Positions 24,381-34,245 of a stretch of 64,000 bases of DNA are shown here, piece by piece. The notes under the pieces were generated by a model. That model made no database searches, was not told the origin of the DNA, and saw nothing but the letters and a program-made list of their open reading frames with translations. Within the stretch, counting starts at the first letter, position 1, and each line of letters opens with the position of its first letter. The position numbers and the translations under genes are program-made. The stretch is taken from assembly GCF_025751585.1 (NCBI RefSeq), contig NZ_JAOWKX010000002.1, positions 527,662 to 591,661 of the forward strand, written 5' to 3'. Source of the DNA: Fluctibacter corallii (GTDB lineage Bacteria > Pseudomonadota > Gammaproteobacteria > Enterobacterales > Alteromonadaceae).

Positions 24381-24785
24381 TCATCCCTGAATCGTTCCGT
24401 TTTCGTTTTTAAACGTGAGGGATACAGAGTTGACACAATAGCGTTTGCCCGTCCGAGTCGGTCCATCATCAAAGATATGTCCCAAATGGGCATCGCATTG
24501 TTTACACACAATCTCTATGCGTTGCATGCCGTGGCTGTTATCTTCTTTGAACGCAACGTTGTCCTCTTCGCTGTGTTGATCAAATGAGGGCCATCCACAA
24601 TGAGCATCAAATTTGCTCTCGCTATCAAATAACTTTGCCTGACAACATTTGCAAAAGTACTCTCCTTTATCATTCACAGATAACAACGTTCCTGTAAATG
24701 GCCGTTCGGTACCCTGCTCTCGACAAACACGGTATTCTTCAGGGGTTAATTCAGATTGCCATTGGCTAGGTGTTTTTAGAGTCAT
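24381..24785 (-). CDS. msrB: Peptide-methionine (R)-S-oxide reductase MsrB
   Basis: Reduces methionine-R-sulfoxide in oxidised proteins. The 134-residue chain starting MTLKTPSQWQSELTPEEY has the zinc cysteines C45/C48 and C94/C97, the FDAHCGWPSF segment, GHIFDDGPTRTGKRYCVNS with catalytic selenocysteine-equivalent C117, and a typical C-terminus. No Shine-Dalgarno is visible before this ATG: the gnd terminator ends seven bases upstream. An in-frame ATG at 24845, overlapping the gnd stop codon by four bases (ATGA), would give 20 extra residues encoded through the terminator hairpin. I prefer 24785 on homology. Confidence 0.9.
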   Translation of the reverse strand: MTLKTPSQWQSELTPEEYRVCREQGTERPFTGTLLSVNDKGEYFCKCCQAKLFDSESKFDAHCGWPSFDQHSEEDNVAFKEDNSHGMQRIEIVCKQCDAHLGHIFDDGPTRTGKRYCVNSVSLTFKNENGTIQG

Positions 24786-24792
24786 AACATTA

Positions 24793-24819
24793 AAAAAGAC
24801 GACACAAGGTCGTCTTTTT
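24793..24819 (-). terminator. Terminator between gnd and msrB
   Basis: AAAAAGACGAC and GTCGTCTTTTT form a perfect 11-base-pair stem with a five-base loop, followed by one more T before AATGTT and the msrB ATG. It would end the malQ-glgB-glgX-gnd transcript, or leave msrB to read-through. Confidence 0.85.
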
Positions 24820-24841
24820 ATAGCATAGCCAGTGGCTAGGA

Positions 24842-26374
24842 TCATTTTTTGATTTTAATTTCTGGTCTGCCGGGTTGGCTCCATTCTGTATGGAACTTTT
24901 TACCCCTTGCTTCGTCAGTGCGCTCGTAAGTGTGCGCACCAAAAAAGTCCCGTTGCCCCTGTAATAAGTTTGCAGGTAATGTTTCTGTGCGGTAAGAATC
25001 ATAGTAATTCAGCGCAGAGCTCATCGCCGCGCAAGGAATACCCGACATCGTTGCATCCGCAATGGCTTGTCGCCAATTTTGTTGAAAAGTCGCAATTTGC
25101 TCAGCGAAAAACGGATCCAACAACAAATTGGCAAGGCTATCATTGTTCTCGTAGGCGTTTGTAATCGACTGAAGAAAAACCGCACGGATAATACACCCTG
25201 CTCGCCAAATTTTCGCGATTTCAGCGAAATCCAGTGACCAGCCCTGCTCTTTAGACGCTAACGCCATCAATTGGAAGCCTTGTGCATAAGCACAAATTTT
25301 TGAACAGTACAGCGCATCATGTAAACGGGTAATTGCCGCTTGCTTCTCTTCTTCCGGAACAGGAATGCACGCAGGCCCCTTCAATATTTTACTTGCTTCA
25401 ATTCGTTCGTCTTTCAAACTTGAAATACTTCGAGCAAACACGGCTTGCGTGATGGTTTGTGCTGGGCTACCTACTTGCAGTGCGCTCACAGCAGTCCATA
25501 AACCGGTTCCCTTTTGACCTGCTTGATCAAGAATCAAATCAACAAGGGGCTTACCAGTCTTTGCATCATTTTGCTCCAAAACTTCCGCGCTGATTTCAAT
25601 CAAATAACTATTTAGCTTACCCTGATTCCATTCTTTAAACGTGGCTGCAATCTCTTTTGGTGACATATGCAGGCTATCACGCATGATTTGATACACTTCG
25701 CAAATGAGCTGCATATCGGCATATTCGATCCCGTTGTGGACCATCTTGACATAATGCCCTGCGCCTACTGGGCCTATATAGGTTGCACACGGATCGCCTT
25801 CTTTAATGGGCTTACCAGGTTCAAATGACTCTAGAGGCTTACCGGTTTTCGGATCGACTTTCGCGGAAATTGCCTTTAATACGGGCTCTATTCGTGTCCA
25901 CGCATAAGGATCACCTGACGGCATCAAAGAGGGCCCAAATCGCGCGCCCACTTCTCCGCCAGAGACGGCGGTAGAGAAAAAGATAAACTTACCTTTGTAC
26001 AGTTGTTCACGTTCAACAGAGTCTGTCCACAAGCTATTTCCAGTGTCGATAACGATATCATCAGGTTTGATACCTGCATCGATAAGCAGTTGACAAACAT
26101 GGTCTACAGGGGCACCAGCGGGAACAGAGAGAATGATGAGATGAGGAGCTTTAAGATGATTGAGAAGTTCAGTATAAGATTGACAAGGAATAACACGTGG
26201 AGGTTTGTCTCCCCTTTCCAATTCGTCTTGCTTAACTATGCCTTCAATTTTTTCTTTGTCTAAGTCAAAACAAGCAATTTTGTACCCATTATCGGCTAAG
26301 TTGAGTGTCAGGTTTTTCCCCATCACTCCAAGACCAATAAACCCTATATCACACAATGTGTTATCGCCTGCCAT
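24842..26374 (-). CDS. gnd: 6-phosphogluconate dehydrogenase (decarboxylating)
   Basis: Converts 6-phosphogluconate and NADP+ to ribulose 5-phosphate, CO2 and NADPH. The N-terminal Rossmann motif is IGFIGLGVMGKNLTLNLADNGY. Catalytic-site sequences are DTGNSLWTDS, FFSTAVSGGEVGARFGPSLMPSG, and GAGHYVKMVHNGIEYADMQLICE, with the helical domain containing DQAGQKGTGLWTAVSALQVG and WRAGCIIRAVFL. It is about 510 residues, the long bacterial type. I chose ATG 26374 with GAGAG upstream over a GTG 12 bases earlier. It sits 60 bases after glgX and ends an alpha-glucan operon, away from zwf. Confidence 0.95.
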   Translation of the reverse strand: MAGDNTLCDIGFIGLGVMGKNLTLNLADNGYKIACFDLDKEKIEGIVKQDELERGDKPPRVIPCQSYTELLNHLKAPHLIILSVPAGAPVDHVCQLLIDAGIKPDDIVIDTGNSLWTDSVEREQLYKGKFIFFSTAVSGGEVGARFGPSLMPSGDPYAWTRIEPVLKAISAKVDPKTGKPLESFEPGKPIKEGDPCATYIGPVGAGHYVKMVHNGIEYADMQLICEVYQIMRDSLHMSPKEIAATFKEWNQGKLNSYLIEISAEVLEQNDAKTGKPLVDLILDQAGQKGTGLWTAVSALQVGSPAQTITQAVFARSISSLKDERIEASKILKGPACIPVPEEEKQAAITRLHDALYCSKICAYAQGFQLMALASKEQGWSLDFAEIAKIWRAGCIIRAVFLQSITNAYENNDSLANLLLDPFFAEQIATFQQNWRQAIADATMSGIPCAAMSSALNYYDSYRTETLPANLLQGQRDFFGAHTYERTDEARGKKFHTEWSQPGRPEIKIKK

Positions 26375-26433
26375 TTGCTCTCTCACTTTGTCATATTGTC
26401 GTTTCGGGGCGGATTATACACATCCCCTAAAGA

Positions 26434-28512
26434 TTAACCAGTTACTCTTTCGAACAGAGTAATACTTCGGTATGCCTGAAGGAAAAATCCGTGTGTTTTC
26501 ACCTCAGGCATGTCTGTTATTTTTTTGTATCGTGTATCTAGACGAAGCTGCCAACAACCTGAAGATAAATCCGGTAGTTGAAACCTTACGTCATTATCAA
26601 ACGCATTAAATACAATGAGGAGATGCTCATTGTCGCAACGATGACAGCCAATAATCTCGACTGCAAACGCTTGATTTTCAGGATCTTGCCAATCTTGGGG
26701 GATCTTTTTCGCGCCATCCATTTTAAACCAATTAACGGCGGCAACATTGTGGCCTTTGAAATAATGATCATCGGGCAACGACATGTTGCGCAATAACTGC
26801 TTTGCTTTGCGAAGTGCAATCACATGCCGACAAAATGCTAAAAAGTCTTCTTGAGTATCGTTAAGGTCCCAGTCAAGATAATTAATATCATTATCTTGGC
26901 AGTACGCATTGTTATTACCCTGTTGCGTTCGGCTTAATTCATCTCCTGCCAGCATGTGTGGAATGCCCTGAGAAAGCAGCAGTGTTGCGAACAGGTTCCT
27001 TTTTTGCTTCTCTCGTAACGCTAAAATTCGGGTATCACTGGTAAGACCCTCTACACCATAATTCGCACTGATATTGTGGTTATGCCCATCTTGATTATTC
27101 TCTTTGTTGGCATCGTTATGTTTTTGTTCGTATTGAACTAAATCTTGAAGCGTAAAACCATCATGGTACGTCACGAAGTTAATAGAAGAATGAATATGCC
27201 GACTACCTTTAGGAAAGATATCTCTAGATCCCAAAATACGCGTTGCAAAATCGCCCGTCATCCCTTTATCACCGCGCCAAAAATGACGAATGGTATCTCG
27301 GTATTTGTCATTACATTCAAACCAATTTGATGGAAATTGTCCAAGCCGATATCCGCCATGTCCAATATCCCAAGGTTCAGCAATTAGCTTCACGGAGCGT
27401 AAAATAGGATCTTGTCGAATGGCTTTAAAAAAGCCGGATTGGGATGAGAATTCATAAGGATCACGACCCAAACTGCCTGCAAGGTCAAAACGGAATCCAT
27501 CCACCCCCATTTTGGAGACCCAAAAGCGCAAGGCATCCATTATTAACGTCAGAATAAACGGACTCGACATGTTAAGACTGTTACCACACCCTGAGTTGTT
27601 CAAATAATGTTGGTAATCCATGACACCGTACTCACTTTTTGCAAATAGGTAACTGGATGTATTGTCAAATCCTTTAAACGATAAAACGGGCCCGTTAGCG
27701 CCTGCTTCAGCGGTATGATTAAATACTACGTCAATAATCACTTCAATCCCCGCATTGTGGTAGGCGTCTACCATTTCACGGAATTCGGTAATGGGATTCA
27801 CGATGGCATAACGTGACTCGGGTGCAAAAAAGTTAACTGGATTGTATCCCCAATAATTAGTCAGCCCTTTGTTTACGATAAAGGGTTCTGGCATAAAAGA
27901 CATCACAGGCATGAACTGAATGGTGGTCACGCCCAATGCGTTTAAATGGGAAATGATCGCTGAAGAAGCAGCGCCTTTATATTTACCGCGCAGTGCGTCG
28001 GGGACATCTGGATGCAACGCGGTTAACCCTTTTACATGGGCTTCATAAATCAAGGTTTGCGATGCGGGTATCTTAGGGCGTGATTCAGGGTCTTTGTCTT
28101 TTATACCAGATAAATCAACGACAACAGACTTAGCCATCATAAATTGGCTGTCATTTTTGTATTGTCGATCGTTCCATACAAGAGGACGATTTAGGCACAC
28201 AGTGTAGGGATCAATAAGGAGTTTTTGTGGGTGAAAGTGTAAACCCATTTCAGGCAATGACTTACCATGCGTTCGGTAGCCGTATAGCTGACCTACCTGA
28301 ACTCCCTCAACGAAACCATGCCAGACTTTTCCTGTTTTAGCCGGCAGCATCACTGAACCGATAAATTCTTCTGTTTCAGATCTAAAGAAACACAGTTCTA
28401 CGCTTTCTGCATGGGGACAATATACCGCGAAATTAGTGCCTGATTGTTCAGGTGTTGAACCTAATGGAAAAGGTGAACCATCGCGGCTGACATTAAAGGC
28501 TTGTGTCCCCAT
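26434..28512 (-). CDS. glgX: Glycogen debranching enzyme GlgX (GH13)
   Basis: Hydrolyses alpha-1,6 branches of limit dextrin. The 692-residue protein starts with a CBM48-like domain (about 10-110: GSPFPLGSTPEQSGTNFAVYCPHAESVELCFF). The GH13 barrel contains VIDVVFNHTAE, the nucleophile aspartate in GVDGFRFDLAGSLGRDP, the acid glutamate in LIAEPWDIGHGGYRLGQFP, and HD in FVTYHDGFTLQDLVQYE. QGIPHMLAGDELSRTQQGNNNAYCQDNDINYLDW is the GlgX/isoamylase-type stretch. The ATG has AAAGG eight bases upstream and lies four bases after the glgB stop. Confidence 0.95.
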   Translation of the reverse strand: MGTQAFNVSRDGSPFPLGSTPEQSGTNFAVYCPHAESVELCFFRSETEEFIGSVMLPAKTGKVWHGFVEGVQVGQLYGYRTHGKSLPEMGLHFHPQKLLIDPYTVCLNRPLVWNDRQYKNDSQFMMAKSVVVDLSGIKDKDPESRPKIPASQTLIYEAHVKGLTALHPDVPDALRGKYKGAASSAIISHLNALGVTTIQFMPVMSFMPEPFIVNKGLTNYWGYNPVNFFAPESRYAIVNPITEFREMVDAYHNAGIEVIIDVVFNHTAEAGANGPVLSFKGFDNTSSYLFAKSEYGVMDYQHYLNNSGCGNSLNMSSPFILTLIMDALRFWVSKMGVDGFRFDLAGSLGRDPYEFSSQSGFFKAIRQDPILRSVKLIAEPWDIGHGGYRLGQFPSNWFECNDKYRDTIRHFWRGDKGMTGDFATRILGSRDIFPKGSRHIHSSINFVTYHDGFTLQDLVQYEQKHNDANKENNQDGHNHNISANYGVEGLTSDTRILALREKQKRNLFATLLLSQGIPHMLAGDELSRTQQGNNNAYCQDNDINYLDWDLNDTQEDFLAFCRHVIALRKAKQLLRNMSLPDDHYFKGHNVAAVNWFKMDGAKKIPQDWQDPENQAFAVEIIGCHRCDNEHLLIVFNAFDNDVRFQLPDLSSGCWQLRLDTRYKKITDMPEVKTHGFFLQAYRSITLFERVTG

Positions 28513-28516
28513 GTAT

Positions 28517-30742
28517 TTAGCCTTTGCTCACAATAAACAAGGTTGCCAAAGGCGGCAAGATAAGATTAATTGAGTATGGCAGTTGATTCCAACCTAATGG
28601 ATCTGATGAAATGGTGGTGTCTTCAGGCGCAAACCCGCTACCCCAAAAATGTTTGGAGTCGGTATCTACGATAACCTCGTATTGGCCCTCATGTTCAACG
28701 CCCAAACGAAAACCTTTTTTAGGCTCGGGTGTAAAGTTAGAGATGACGTACACATTGCGCACATTGTTTGTACTACGGCGAATAAAACTAAAAATACTTT
28801 GCTGAGCGTTTTGATGATCGATCCAGCTAAACCCCGCAGGGTCATGATCAAGTTCATGTAAAGCCGGTATCGAGCGATAGACATCATTTAATCGTTTTAT
28901 TAGTTCTTGAATGCCTTTGTGCTTATCGTATTGCAGTAAGTCCCACGCAACGCTGCTGTCATGGTTCCATTCGGTGGTTTGGCCTATTTCGTTGCCCATA
29001 AAGTTAAGTTTTTTGCCAGGATGAGCAAACATAAAGGCTAAATAAGCACGTAAATTAGCTGCTTGCTGCCATTCGTCTCCCGGCATTTTCCGCAGCAAAG
29101 CGCCTTTTCCGTGTACCACTTCATCATGTGAGAGTGGCAATATGAAATTCTCATAGTAGCTATACACCATACTAAAGGTCATTTCGTTGTGGTGATAGCG
29201 CCGATATGCAGAATCTTTACTCATGTAATGCAGAGAGTCGTGCATCCATCCCATATTCCATTTAAATCCAAATCCTAAGCCTCCGTGGTGAACTGGCTTT
29301 GATACCCCAGCAAAAGAGGTAGATTCCTCGGCTATCGTGATCGCATACGGAAAAGCTTGGTATACTTCTGTGTTCATCCATTGAAGTAAGCTGATAGCCT
29401 CATAATTGTGATTACCGCCATCAATATTTGGCGTCCACTCTCCTTCTTTCCGGGAATAATCCAAATACAACATGGATGCAACTGCATCGACGCGTATCCC
29501 ATCTACATGGAAGTGTTCGAACCAATATAAGGCGTTTGCAACCAGAAACTGCCTGACATATTCCTTACCAAAATCGTAAATGCATGAATTCCAGTCTGGG
29601 TGCCAACCTTTTTGCGGGTCGGCATATTCATACACATGTGAGCCATCAAAGCGCGCTAATCCATGTCCATCTTCAGGAAAATGCGCCGGAACCCAATCAA
29701 TAATCACTCCAATTCCTTGTTGATGGCACTGGTCCACAAAATACTTAAAGGCATCTGGGTCGCCGAATCGACTGGTCGGGGCAAAAAGCCCTACTGGCTG
29801 ATACCCCCACGAGCCATCAAACGGATATTCCGATACAGGGAGAATTTCAATGTGGGTAAACGACATGGATTTAACATAATCAATTAGATCGTCTGCTAAC
29901 TCAATGTAGCTTAAATAACGCCTACCCGTGGGATGATCAGGTCGCTTCCACGAACCTAAATGCACTTCATAAATACTCATAGGGCGTTGATAAGGAGACT
30001 GCCCTTTAGTTGTGTCGAACCATTCGCTGTCGTTCCACTCGTAGTTGTGATGATCGTAAACGATAGAAGCATGAGAGGGATATTGCTCGGCACTAAAGCC
30101 AACCGGATCGGCTTTGTGTGGAAGTACGTTACCGCTGTTATCTTTAATCTGATATTTATACCTTTGGCCCGCATGCACACCTGGCACGAACAAGACCCAG
30201 TAGCCCAGTGAGGTTTTTTGCATGGGATGGCATGTCGCATCCCAAAAGTTAAAATCACCAATGACTGATACTGCACGCGCGTCTGGTGCATATACGGCGA
30301 AACGCGTGCCATTTACAGGTGCATCAATTCCCACATCTAGCGATATAACCTGCGCGCCTAGCTGTTTATAAATATTAGCGGGGGCATGATCAATAAAATG
30401 TACGGCATGATAAGCTTCGTCCTGAAATTGATAAGGGTCAATCACCTCATAGACATGTTCACGGTTTTCAATTCGAAACCCATAACGCTTAGGCAAGCTT
30501 TTCGTTTTTATCGATGCCTCGAACAAATCACTTTTATCAACGCGCTGTAAGGCTGCAATGTCACGTCCAGATTCGAGATCAAACAACATCACCGTCAATG
30601 CTCCGGGTTGCCAGCTTCGAACCCTGGTTGTGTTTTTGTTGGGTGTTAAACCTAAAAAATCAAAAGGCGAATCGCAAATCGCCTGCTCGAATTGGTGATA
30701 TAACTGCATGCACGAACCTTGTGATATGTGAGGGAGCTGCAT
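28517..30742 (-). CDS. glgB: 1,4-alpha-glucan branching enzyme GlgB (GH13)
   Basis: Forms alpha-1,6 branches in glycogen. The 741-residue chain has the N1 domain (about 25-115), a CBM48 (about 130-220: GTRFAVYAPDARAVSVIGDFNFWD), and the catalytic barrel. The barrel carries VHLGSWKRP, GVIIDWVPAHFP, nucleophile D in GIRVDAVASMLYLDYSR, acid E in TIAEEST, and PLSHDEVVHGKGALLRKMPGD. The C-terminal beta-domain ends the chain. The ATG at 30742 follows GAGGG six bases away; another in-frame ATG is at 30709. It sits between malQ and glgX in one operon. Confidence 0.95.
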   Translation of the reverse strand: MQLPHISQGSCMQLYHQFEQAICDSPFDFLGLTPNKNTTRVRSWQPGALTVMLFDLESGRDIAALQRVDKSDLFEASIKTKSLPKRYGFRIENREHVYEVIDPYQFQDEAYHAVHFIDHAPANIYKQLGAQVISLDVGIDAPVNGTRFAVYAPDARAVSVIGDFNFWDATCHPMQKTSLGYWVLFVPGVHAGQRYKYQIKDNSGNVLPHKADPVGFSAEQYPSHASIVYDHHNYEWNDSEWFDTTKGQSPYQRPMSIYEVHLGSWKRPDHPTGRRYLSYIELADDLIDYVKSMSFTHIEILPVSEYPFDGSWGYQPVGLFAPTSRFGDPDAFKYFVDQCHQQGIGVIIDWVPAHFPEDGHGLARFDGSHVYEYADPQKGWHPDWNSCIYDFGKEYVRQFLVANALYWFEHFHVDGIRVDAVASMLYLDYSRKEGEWTPNIDGGNHNYEAISLLQWMNTEVYQAFPYAITIAEESTSFAGVSKPVHHGGLGFGFKWNMGWMHDSLHYMSKDSAYRRYHHNEMTFSMVYSYYENFILPLSHDEVVHGKGALLRKMPGDEWQQAANLRAYLAFMFAHPGKKLNFMGNEIGQTTEWNHDSSVAWDLLQYDKHKGIQELIKRLNDVYRSIPALHELDHDPAGFSWIDHQNAQQSIFSFIRRSTNNVRNVYVISNFTPEPKKGFRLGVEHEGQYEVIVDTDSKHFWGSGFAPEDTTISSDPLGWNQLPYSINLILPPLATLFIVSKG

Positions 30743-30768
30743 ACAGAACCCTCACGCTGCATTAATGA

Positions 30769-32967
30769 TTATTGACCTGCTTTTTTCCGCAAGTAGGTTA
30801 AATCAGCAGCAAGTTGCTGAACATTCTCATCGGAAAAAATGTCTTCTAAGTTTTTCGACAGCTTTCTGCGCCAGTTTGGATATTCGTTAAACGTTCCTGG
30901 AATATTGACAGGTTTATCCATTTCCAGCCAATCTTCAAGCTGCAAGCTTAATAATGCGCTGGAACCCGACGCCATATGCTTTTGAATACCATAGTTCAAT
31001 TCTTGCGACATGCCCAGATGATCGACGTGTCTATCCATCCATTCTGGAATGGAATGATGACCGTGAAGACTGTCCAAAATGCGTTGTTTATCCTGATGGC
31101 GGCTGTGGTACAAGGTCGATAAAATCGTTTCCGTTGGATACAAGCCAATGTCTTTACCTAGTGCTAGATCTAAACAATGCCAATACCCGATCAATGTGGG
31201 CATATCATGTGTGGTCAGTGTCGACATGGATTGAACAGGATAGTGAGAGGGAGAATAAAAACCGCCATCCTCTGCTTGTTCAAAAAAGAAAACACGATAT
31301 GAATATACGCCGTTTTCAGCTAGTTTTTCGCGGATTTCCTCCGGAACCGTACCCAAATCTTCGCCGATTACCAAACTCTTATGTCTGTGGCTTTCTAATG
31401 CCAAAATAGCCAAAAGATCATCTACAGGGTAGTAAACGTACCCGCCTTCTTTAGCGTTATCTCCTTTGTGTACCCACCACAAACGTAACAGTGCCATCAC
31501 GTGATCGATACGCAATGCGCCTGTTGCTTTCATATTCGCATCAAACAAATCAATAATGGGTTGGTAACGCTGCTCATAGAGTTTTTCAGGAAGCATTGGA
31601 GGCAACCCCCAATTCTGGCCAAGCGGCCCTAAAATATCAGGCGGCGCGCCAACGCTCGCCTCGGTGCTATAAAGATCACGGTTGCCCCATATTTCGGCAC
31701 TTCCCTCGCTTACGCCAACGGCTAGGTCACGGTAAAGTCCGATCAACATGCCGCTGTCTTTTGCTACTTGGTTGGCTGTTTCTAGTTGTTTAGCTGCCAA
31801 CCACTGCAAGTAAAAATAAAAGTAGACGTCTTTTTTGTGTGACTGTTTAAACTTCTTCACGGCCGGCTTGTGGAACTCATTAAGGTTGTCAGGAAACACT
31901 GGCCAACCCCAGCTGGGCTTTCCCTGTTCTGACAAATGAGCTTGAATTGCATCATATACCGCCAGCATTTCAAGGCTCTCGCCCCCGTCTTTTATAAAGG
32001 CTTTAAAGGCGCGGGATTGCTTATTGTTGCGCTCAACCAAAGACGTGTACTTGTTGTCGAAAATAGCACGTAGCACTTGCAACTTAAGGTTGCTAACTGT
32101 TTTATAATCAACATACTCTGCTTGTTTTGCTGTTTGCAATGCGGCTTGGAATTCGGTATTTGAATAGATGGCTTGAACGGAAGCATCATCAAATCCCTCA
32201 ACCGACTCAACGTCAATATAGATAAAATTTAGCCAGCGACGACTACTTGGCCCATAAGGGCTGCAAGCATCTGGGTTAGCTGGATATAGCGCATGTATCG
32301 GGTTGAGGCCAATAAACTGCGCGCCATTGTTGGCAGCATGCTTTACCAATTCGGCTAAGTCAGTGAAGTCACCTACTCCCCAATTGTGCTGACTGCGCAC
32401 ACAATACAACTGGACACTCAACCCCCACGCTTTTTCACCGTTCTCAATTTTTTCAGGGTGATAACACGATACGGGAGCCATAATAAGCCGCATGTCCCCT
32501 AAGTGCTCGCCGTCATCCGCATTGAGGGTTACGGTATGGTATCCCAGCGGGAGTTCAAACGGTAATTCGATTAAATATTCCTGACACTCCATGTCGTTAA
32601 TGTGTTCAGCGTTTATCAGCTCAGCATCTGATGGGACAATGGTGTGAGTGTGTGTATCGCCTTGTTCGGTTTCAACAACAAGCGTGTAGCTGTCATTGAC
32701 CAGCTCAAGCGGCAGACGTATCGTGGTAAGTAAGCTATCAGACTGCCTATTTACCTGAACGGGATTAAGGGGCCTTAACCACGCACTTTGCCACTCTTGA
32801 TTCAGTTGGCTAATTAATTCTTCTTCGTTATCAATGGCATAGCCCATTGCACGCAAGAGCTTCTTCTTGCTCTCTTCTTTAATAGTTGCGGGCTCACCCC
32901 ACGCGTCGATGTAATTGGATTCAATGCCCTTTTGTTCGACCAGCGCATCAATAAGAGAAGAAGTCAT
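30769..32967 (-). CDS. malQ: 4-alpha-glucanotransferase MalQ (GH77, amylomaltase)
   Basis: Transfers alpha-1,4-glucan segments between maltodextrins and releases glucose. The 732-residue length is the long gammaproteobacterial type, with an extra N-terminal region (about 1-160). The GH77 core has WGVGDFTDL, GLNPIHALYPANPDACSPYGPSSRRWLN, nucleophile D in ALRIDHVMALLRLWWVH, acid E in LVIGEDLGTVPEEIREKL, and HD in LTTHDMPTLIGYW. It is the first gene of the leftward operon malQ-glgB-glgX-gnd and shares a 218-base divergent promoter region with gapA. No strong ribosome binding site is seen. Confidence 0.95.
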   Translation of the reverse strand: MTSSLIDALVEQKGIESNYIDAWGEPATIKEESKKKLLRAMGYAIDNEEELISQLNQEWQSAWLRPLNPVQVNRQSDSLLTTIRLPLELVNDSYTLVVETEQGDTHTHTIVPSDAELINAEHINDMECQEYLIELPFELPLGYHTVTLNADDGEHLGDMRLIMAPVSCYHPEKIENGEKAWGLSVQLYCVRSQHNWGVGDFTDLAELVKHAANNGAQFIGLNPIHALYPANPDACSPYGPSSRRWLNFIYIDVESVEGFDDASVQAIYSNTEFQAALQTAKQAEYVDYKTVSNLKLQVLRAIFDNKYTSLVERNNKQSRAFKAFIKDGGESLEMLAVYDAIQAHLSEQGKPSWGWPVFPDNLNEFHKPAVKKFKQSHKKDVYFYFYLQWLAAKQLETANQVAKDSGMLIGLYRDLAVGVSEGSAEIWGNRDLYSTEASVGAPPDILGPLGQNWGLPPMLPEKLYEQRYQPIIDLFDANMKATGALRIDHVMALLRLWWVHKGDNAKEGGYVYYPVDDLLAILALESHRHKSLVIGEDLGTVPEEIREKLAENGVYSYRVFFFEQAEDGGFYSPSHYPVQSMSTLTTHDMPTLIGYWHCLDLALGKDIGLYPTETILSTLYHSRHQDKQRILDSLHGHHSIPEWMDRHVDHLGMSQELNYGIQKHMASGSSALLSLQLEDWLEMDKPVNIPGTFNEYPNWRRKLSKNLEDIFSDENVQQLAADLTYLRKKAGQ

Positions 32968-33068
32968 CGAAATAGGTATCCTGTCAAAATCTTAACTAAA
33001 CTTAGTAGGCAACATTATCAATGAAACTAAAACATAGTCGTATTTGAATACGTTTGCATTAGAATAAA

Positions 33069-33083
33069 TGTAATATACTTACG
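33069..33083. promoter_or_regulatory. Weak HexR-like box upstream of gapA
   Basis: TGTAATATACTTACG fits TGTARTnnnATTACA except at two positions. It lies 102 bases upstream of the malQ start and 63 bases upstream of the better box, so it may be a secondary site or chance in AT-rich DNA. Confidence 0.3.
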
Positions 33084-33131
33084 TAAATATGTAATTATTT
33101 CGCAGGAATGTAAGACATTTACTGCACTTTA

Positions 33132-33146
33132 TGTAATTATATTACT
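33132..33146. promoter_or_regulatory. HexR-type operator between malQ and gapA
   Basis: TGTAATTATATTACT matches the gammaproteobacterial HexR consensus TGTARTnnnATTACA with one mismatch (last base). It lies 39 bases upstream of the gapA ATG and 164 bases upstream of the malQ start codon on the other strand. Confidence 0.65.
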
Positions 33147-33176
33147 ACAATTATTCTTTTTAAGTGTTAAGTGTAA

Positions 33177-34181
<1,005 letters not shown>

Positions 34182-34203
34182 TACCTTTTTACGTGTTTAG
34201 ATT

Positions 34204-34228
34204 AAGGCGACGTAGGTCGCCTTTTTTT
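34204..34228 (+). terminator. Terminator after gapA
   Basis: AGGCGAC and GTCGCCT form a seven-base-pair stem with loop GTAG, followed by seven T residues. The mutarotase ribosome binding site GGAGGAG begins a few bases later, so downstream expression needs read-through or a new promoter. Confidence 0.85.
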
Positions 34229-34245
34229 ATGGAGGAGACAACGAA

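Noticed and set aside
30954..31409. 151-codon rightward frame inside malQ
   Set aside because: Antisense to the conserved GH77 core; coding is fully explained by malQ.
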